A stretch of 5,621 nucleotides of DNA, from contig DASSHC010000427.1 in the NCBI GenBank assembly GCA_035693105.1, positions 1 through 5,621 on the forward strand, given 5' to 3'. The DNA is from DASSHC01 sp035693105 (GTDB lineage Bacteria > Chloroflexota > Chloroflexia > Thermomicrobiales > Thermomicrobiaceae). The notes beneath the pieces are model-generated. The model did not search any database and was not told the origin of the DNA. It saw only the letters and a list, made by a program, of their open reading frames with translations. Position 1 is the first letter of the stretch. Every line of letters starts with the position of its first letter. The position numbers and the translations under genes are program-made. This document shows, one piece after another, positions 4,708 through 5,621 of this stretch.

Positions 4708-5621
4708 TCACGTGACGGTCAGCACCCAGACATCGCGCGCCGGGTAGTCCGGCACCGACTGGACGGTGACCGAGAGCCGCTTGCCGTCCGGGCTCCAGCG
4801 CGCATGGAAGGCATCGACCAGCCCACCGGCGTACTCCGCGTTGCCGGGATCGTTGAAGTGCGAGAGTTGCGTCCAGCCTGAGCCATCGCGATTGATCATC
4901 ACCAGCTCGGCCGACAAGGGGTGCCAGGGGATCCCGCTCATATAGACGATGTGCTGCCCATCCGGGGTGTAGCTGGGGTGCTCGTGCCAGGTGAGGTCGC
5001 TCCCTTTGGTGAGATCGACGTAGGTGCCGGTCGTCAGATCGATCTCCAGCACGTTCATCAGGTCCTTGGGAGACGTGTCCACGTCGGAGCTGACCAGGAC
5101 GGAGCGCCCATCCGGGCTAAACTGGCCGGGCTCGATGAAGTTGATGCCAGCGGGGGTGATGTCGCGCACGTTGCTCAGGTGAGGGATGCCGTCGACGAAG
5201 CTGAAGTCGCCGATCATCAGGCGGTAGACGCCCCAGGGGTGGAGCAGGGTGGCACGCCCGACGATCCGCGACCAGAGCAGTTGGCTGCCGTCTGGGGAGA
5301 AGATGGGGAAGAGCACCCCATCGGTTTGCAGCGTGGTGTTGGTGAGCTGATACCACTCGCTGCCGTCGGCTTTGGCGACGTAGAGATCGCACCACAGGCC
5401 GTTGAGCAGGATATTCGACCAGGAGGAGTAGGAATCGAGCGGCATCAGCCGGTTGGGCCGCTCGACCTGAACCGCGAACCAGTTGCCGTCCGGGTACCAG
5501 GAGGGGTTGAACTTGTGCCGGTTGACGGAGGGCGACTTCAGTTGGCGCAGGTCTGACCCGTCGGGGTTCTCCGTAAAGAGCTGCGTGATCCCGAACGCGT
5601 CCGGGCGCTGGAAGATGATCT
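4708..5621 (-). CDS. Second PD40/TolB-like beta-propeller protein, paralogue of the 2861 gene, N-terminus off window
   Basis: The minus-strand frame is open from the right edge (first full codon 5619-5617) to TGA at 4710-4708, giving 303 visible residues. An internal ATG at 5445 would start a shorter product, but the residues before it (for example NPSWYPDGNWFAVQVERPN) align with the upstream paralogue, so the true start lies outside the window, probably about 60 residues away, where a signal peptide would be expected. Blocks shared with the 2861-4000 protein in the same order are: HPWGV, NVRDITP, FSPDG.SVLV.SD, YTPDGQHI, EYAG, RW.P.G..LSVT.QS and YP.RD.W. Repeated PDG turns mark PD40 blades. 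The CLSC pair of the paralogue is not conserved in the visible part. Predicted role is the same: an extracytoplasmic propeller, ligand unknown. It is convergent with the GIY-YIG gene. Confidence 0.86.
   Translation of the reverse strand, partial: IIFQRPDAFGITQLFTENPDGSDLRQLKSPSVNRHKFNPSWYPDGNWFAVQVERPNRLMPLDSYSSWSNILLNGLWCDLYVAKADGSEWYQLTNTTLQTDGVLFPIFSPDGSQLLWSRIVGRATLLHPWGVYRLMIGDFSFVDGIPHLSNVRDITPAGINFIEPGQFSPDGRSVLVSSDVDTSPKDLMNVLEIDLTTGTYVDLTKGSDLTWHEHPSYTPDGQHIVYMSGIPWHPLSAELVMINRDGSGWTQLSHFNDPGNAEYAGGLVDAFHARWSPDGKRLSVTVQSVPDYPARDVWVLTVT

Overview
The window is GC-rich (by eye about two-thirds G+C), gene-dense bacterial DNA. It has Shine-Dalgarno sites, an SPII lipoprotein signal and short interspersed inverted repeats of the type often mistranslated as HPERSRGI / PTEVEGS peptides. 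The mix of a Sulfotransfer_4-type sulfotransferase, PD40 propeller lipoproteins and a small GIY-YIG nuclease would suit a Chloroflexota-like or other high-GC environmental bacterium. That placement is an inference; no marker gene is present.

Layout. Positions 1-1157 (minus strand) hold most of a condensation-superfamily (PapA / WS-DGAT-like) acyltransferase with an intact HxxxDG motif; its C-terminus lies off the left edge. A gap of about 560 bp (1158-1717) without a convincing gene separates it from a divergent sulfotransferase (1718-2785, plus strand) that carries an extra C-terminal SnoaL/NTF2-like domain. After 75 bp follows a secreted lipoprotein with a PD40/TolB-like beta-propeller (2861-4000, plus). 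A paralogue of it runs convergently from the right edge (4708-5621, minus, N-terminus off window).

Between the two convergent propeller genes sits a compact cassette: a GIY-YIG nuclease gene (4211-4498, plus) bracketed by two copies, in the same orientation, of a ~117-bp element. Each element is built from two 28-nt arms in inverted orientation around a ~60-nt spacer with a conserved core. This repeat-nuclease-repeat arrangement is the part of the window that looks most like an undescribed system.

How the genes may work together: sulfotransferase and acyltransferase genes side by side would fit sulfation and acylation of a lipid or secondary metabolite, as in mycobacterial sulfolipid assembly, but nothing here identifies the substrate. 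The propeller lipoproteins probably act on the outer face of the membrane as binding or scaffold proteins. The GIY-YIG cassette looks like an insertion unrelated to them in function.
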